DNA of 9,078 nucleotides. It comes from Candidatus Krumholzibacteriia bacterium. GTDB lineage: Bacteria > Krumholzibacteriota > Krumholzibacteriia > LZORAL124-64-63. The translations under genes were made by a program, and so were the position numbers. Below are positions 6,955 to 9,078 of this stretch, piece after piece. The stretch spans positions 1-9,078 of the forward strand of contig JAQULN010000090.1 in assembly GCA_028718575.1 (NCBI GenBank). Direction: 5' to 3'. The first letter of the stretch is position 1, and each line of letters opens with the position of its first letter. The notes below the pieces were generated by a model that did not search any database, was not told the origin of the DNA, and saw nothing but the letters and a program-made list of their open reading frames with translations.

Positions 6955-6960
6955 GGCTGA

Positions 6961-6964
6961 CCTC
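6961..6964 (-). promoter_or_regulatory. Ribosome binding site for pldA
   Basis: On the minus strand GAGG lies six bases before the GTG at 6954-6952. It supports the GTG start, since no ATG occurs in frame near the signal peptide. Confidence 0.65.
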
Positions 6965-6970
6965 GCGATG

Positions 6971-6994
6971 GTAGCGGCACGGTGGTGCCGGTAC
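6971..6994 (-). other. Hairpin between the RND gene and pldA
   Basis: Two 10-base arms (6971-6980 and 6985-6994) pair at 9 of 10 positions around a four-base loop, giving a strong GC-rich stem on the minus-strand transcript. It sits after the RND stop and ends about six bases upstream of the pldA ribosome binding site. No T-tract follows, so it is not an intrinsic terminator. An mRNA-processing, stability or translation-modulating role is possible. Confidence 0.5.
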
Positions 6995-7005
6995 GTGGTT
7001 GACGG

Positions 7006-9078
7006 TCACGCAATGATACCACCGATCGAGTCCGGTCCCGTTACGGTTTTTCGTTCGCGGCGCGCCGACAGCGAGAGCCGGTCGAGCATCGTGTAGACGA
7101 CCGGAATCACAAACAGCGTGAAGATGGTCGAAAAGACCACGCCGCCGATCTGCACCACCGCCATGGACGTGCGGATCTCCGACGCGGGGCCGCCGCTGAC
7201 GGCCTGGGGGATCATGCCGATGGCGATGGCCAGGTTGGCCATGATGATCGGGCGCAGCTTCAGCGGACAAGCCGTCAGCAGGGCGTCGCGGACGCTCGCG
7301 CCGCGGGCGCGCTCCTGCGTCGTCTGGTCGAGCATGAGGATCGCGTTGTTGACCACGATGCCCACCATCATCACCAGCGCCATCAGCGACATGATGTTGA
7401 TGGTCTGGCCGGTGAAGAACAACGCGATCGCCATTCCGATGAGCGACAACGGCAAGGTCACCATCACAGTCAGCGGGTGCACGAAGCTCTCGAGGATGGC
7501 GGCCATCACGATATAGAGCAGGACGATCGCCAGGATCAGCGCCTCGAAGATGGCCTGGAACGATTCGTCCTGGTGCTCGGCGTAACCGCCGTACTGGATC
7601 GCGGCGCCGGTCGGCAACGTGAAATCGGCCAGGCGGGCGTCGATCAGAGCGCGCCGGTCGCTCAAGGATCCCGTGGCGATATTGGCGGTCACTTCGACCA
7701 GTCGCTGTTTGTCCGTACGCAGGATCGTCGCGTCGCCCGTGCTCTCGGTCAGCGTCACGACGTCGGTGAGCGGCACGGTCCGGCCGGCCGGCGTCGCGAG
7801 CGGCAGATCGGACAGGATCCGCGGGTCGCGCCGGGCTGTCTCGGTCAACCGCACGACCACGTCGCTTTCCTCGCCGCGCTCGCGATACACACCCGCCTGC
7901 TCGCCCTCGTAGGCGGTGCGCAGGATCCGGCCGACATCGGCGGCGGTCAGGTGGTGGGCGGCCAGGTGCTCCCGTTGCGGTTCGACCAGGATGACCGGCT
8001 TGCCGGGACGCTGGCTCGACTGGACATCGACTAGGCCGGGGATCTCTTGCACGACGGCGAGCACCATGGCTCCCGCCGCGGCCACGGCCTCGTGGTCGTC
8101 GCCGACTACTTGGAGCACGAGATCGGCTTCGACATAACCGGCGCCCCCGGTCTGGAACACCGAGACCTCGGCGTCGGGGATCTGCGCCAAACGAGGCCGG
8201 ATGCGCTCGCTGAAACCATCCAGATCCACCGCGCGCTCGCGTTTGCCGACCAGCGTCAGCAGGATATCGACTTCTTCGATCGCGCGGCTCTCGCCGCCGA
8301 CCTTGACCAGCGAACCGGTGACTTCGGGCTCGCGGCGCAGGTCGGCCGCCAGCCGGTCGGCTTCGCCCGCGGCGCGCTCGAGGCTGGTGCCGGCGGGGAA
8401 CTTCAGGCTCACCAGCACCTTCGCCTGGTCGATCGCGGGGATGAACTCGCCGCCCACCCACCGCATGAGCGAGAGCGAGCCGATCAGGACGATCACGGCC
8501 ACCAGGAGCGGCTGCCAGCGATGCGCCAGACAGTGCGCCAGCCCGCGCCGATAGGCTGCTTCCAGACGCCGATAACTCCGATCCCAGGCGCGCGCGGCCC
8601 TGGCGATCGGATTTGCGCTCTCGCCCTTGCCGATTCCCTTGCCCGGTTGCACCAGGCGCGCCCCCAGCATGGGGACCAGCGTGAAGCTGACGATCAGCGA
8701 GAAGCTAGTCGCAAAGACCACGGTCAATCCGAACTGCAGAAAGAAGCGGCCGATGATGCCGCTCATGAAGGCGATCGGCGTGAACACCACGATGTTGGTC
8801 AGCGTGGCGGCCAGCACCGCGATCGCGACCTCGCTGGTGCCGCGGGCCGCCGCCTCCCGCGGCTCGACCCCATCCTGCACGAGGCGGGCGATGTTTTCGA
8901 GGATCACGATGGAGTTGGTCACGAGCGTGCCGACGCAGATGCCCAGGGCCATCAGCGAAAGCACGTTGACGGTGAAGCCGGCCGCCTCCATGGCCATGAA
9001 CGCCGCGATGACCGAGACGGGCATCGAGACGGCGGTGATCACGGTGAGCCGCCAGTCGTGCAGGAACAGAAAGAGCAG
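7006..9078 (-). CDS. RND-family efflux transporter permease (HAE1/AcrB-like), 5'-truncated
   Basis: The C-terminal two thirds, about 690 residues, of an inner-membrane RND pump. The frame is open to the window edge: the bases beyond 9042 translate to LLFLFLHDWRLT, a normal RND TM2 lead-in, so the GTG at 9042 is not the start. Order: TM2-TM6 (about 9078-8640), a linker (KGIGKGES), TM7 (about 8520-8460), the second periplasmic porter/docking region starting GGEFIPAIDQAKVLVSLKFPAGTS (to about 7550), then TM8-TM12 (about 7540-7085) and a short tail. The conserved TM10 stretch GIVVNNAIL (about 7362-7336) and the LRPIIM motif of TM11 are present. TM4 reads GTLVTNSIVILENI (from about 8928), so the acidic pair typical of proton-coupled RND pumps (AcrB D407/D408) is Thr-Asn. 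The adaptor and outer-membrane channel genes are not in the window; the substrate is unknown. The family assignment is firm. Confidence 0.95.
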   Translation of the reverse strand: MLFLFLHDWRLTVITAVSMPVSVIAAFMAMEAAGFTVNVLSLMALGICVGTLVTNSIVILENIARLVQDGVEPREAAARGTSEVAIAVLAATLTNIVVFTPIAFMSGIIGRFFLQFGLTVVFATSFSLIVSFTLVPMLGARLVQPGKGIGKGESANPIARAARAWDRSYRRLEAAYRRGLAHCLAHRWQPLLVAVIVLIGSLSLMRWVGGEFIPAIDQAKVLVSLKFPAGTSLERAAGEADRLAADLRREPEVTGSLVKVGGESRAIEEVDILLTLVGKRERAVDLDGFSERIRPRLAQIPDAEVSVFQTGGAGYVEADLVLQVVGDDHEAVAAAGAMVLAVVQEIPGLVDVQSSQRPGKPVILVEPQREHLAAHHLTAADVGRILRTAYEGEQAGVYRERGEESDVVVRLTETARRDPRILSDLPLATPAGRTVPLTDVVTLTESTGDATILRTDKQRLVEVTANIATGSLSDRRALIDARLADFTLPTGAAIQYGGYAEHQDESFQAIFEALILAIVLLYIVMAAILESFVHPLTVMVTLPLSLIGMAIALFFTGQTINIMSLMALVMMVGIVVNNAILMLDQTTQERARGASVRDALLTACPLKLRPIIMANLAIAIGMIPQAVSGGPASEIRTSMAVVQIGGVVFSTIFTLFVIPVVYTMLDRLSLSARRERKTVTGPDSIGGIIA

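Noticed and set aside
6212..8461. 749-codon minus-strand open frame running across both the RND and pldA genes
   Set aside because: It is the out-of-frame reading of two clearly identified genes that happen to share a frame; the product is Arg/Pro-rich nonsense with no domain.

Overview
The window is a GC-rich stretch (roughly 70% GC by eye) from a diderm (Gram-negative-type) bacterium. An outer-membrane phospholipase A and an RND-type inner-membrane pump both imply two membranes. The phylum cannot be fixed from the sequence. The multi-module exported glycosidase beside a CUT2-type sugar ABC transporter would suit carbohydrate-degrading lineages such as Planctomycetota, Verrucomicrobiota or related uncultured phyla, but that is inference. 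Nearly every base is coding. No tRNA, rRNA, CRISPR array, insertion sequence or rho-independent terminator was seen, and no gene-free stretch exceeds about 50 bases.

Plus-strand block (1-6131): this looks like a sugar uptake and degradation operon. It opens inside the C-terminal half of a ribose/galactose-type (CUT2) ABC transporter ATPase (1-780). An RbsC-like permease follows (770-2107), overlapping the ATPase by 11 bases. After a 34-base gap containing a small GC-only hairpin and a strong GGAGG ribosome binding site comes a 1329-residue exported glycoside hydrolase family 38 alpha-mannosidase (2142-6131). The mannosidase carries the complete GH38 core plus three C-terminal modules: a GH38-associated beta-rich module, a chitobiase-C-like Ig fold and a PA14 domain. 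The simplest reading is that the mannosidase releases sugars outside the cytoplasm and the ABC system imports them. The binding protein and the first half of the ATPase would lie upstream of the window.

Minus-strand block (6136-9078, transcribed right to left): a 5'-truncated RND efflux permease (to 7006) is followed after 51 bases by a pldA-like outer-membrane phospholipase A (6136-6954, GTG start). The two blocks converge. The mannosidase and pldA stop codons are 4 bases apart and together form a perfect 10-bp palindrome.

The most interesting points are: (i) a soluble alpha/beta-like insertion of about 115 residues between TM1 and TM2 of the CUT2 permease; (ii) an RND permease whose TM4 acidic pair is replaced by Thr-Asn and whose TM10 Lys position is Asn, so the usual proton-relay charges are absent; (iii) the layered accessory modules of the mannosidase; and (iv) linkage of pldA to an RND pump with a strong hairpin between them.
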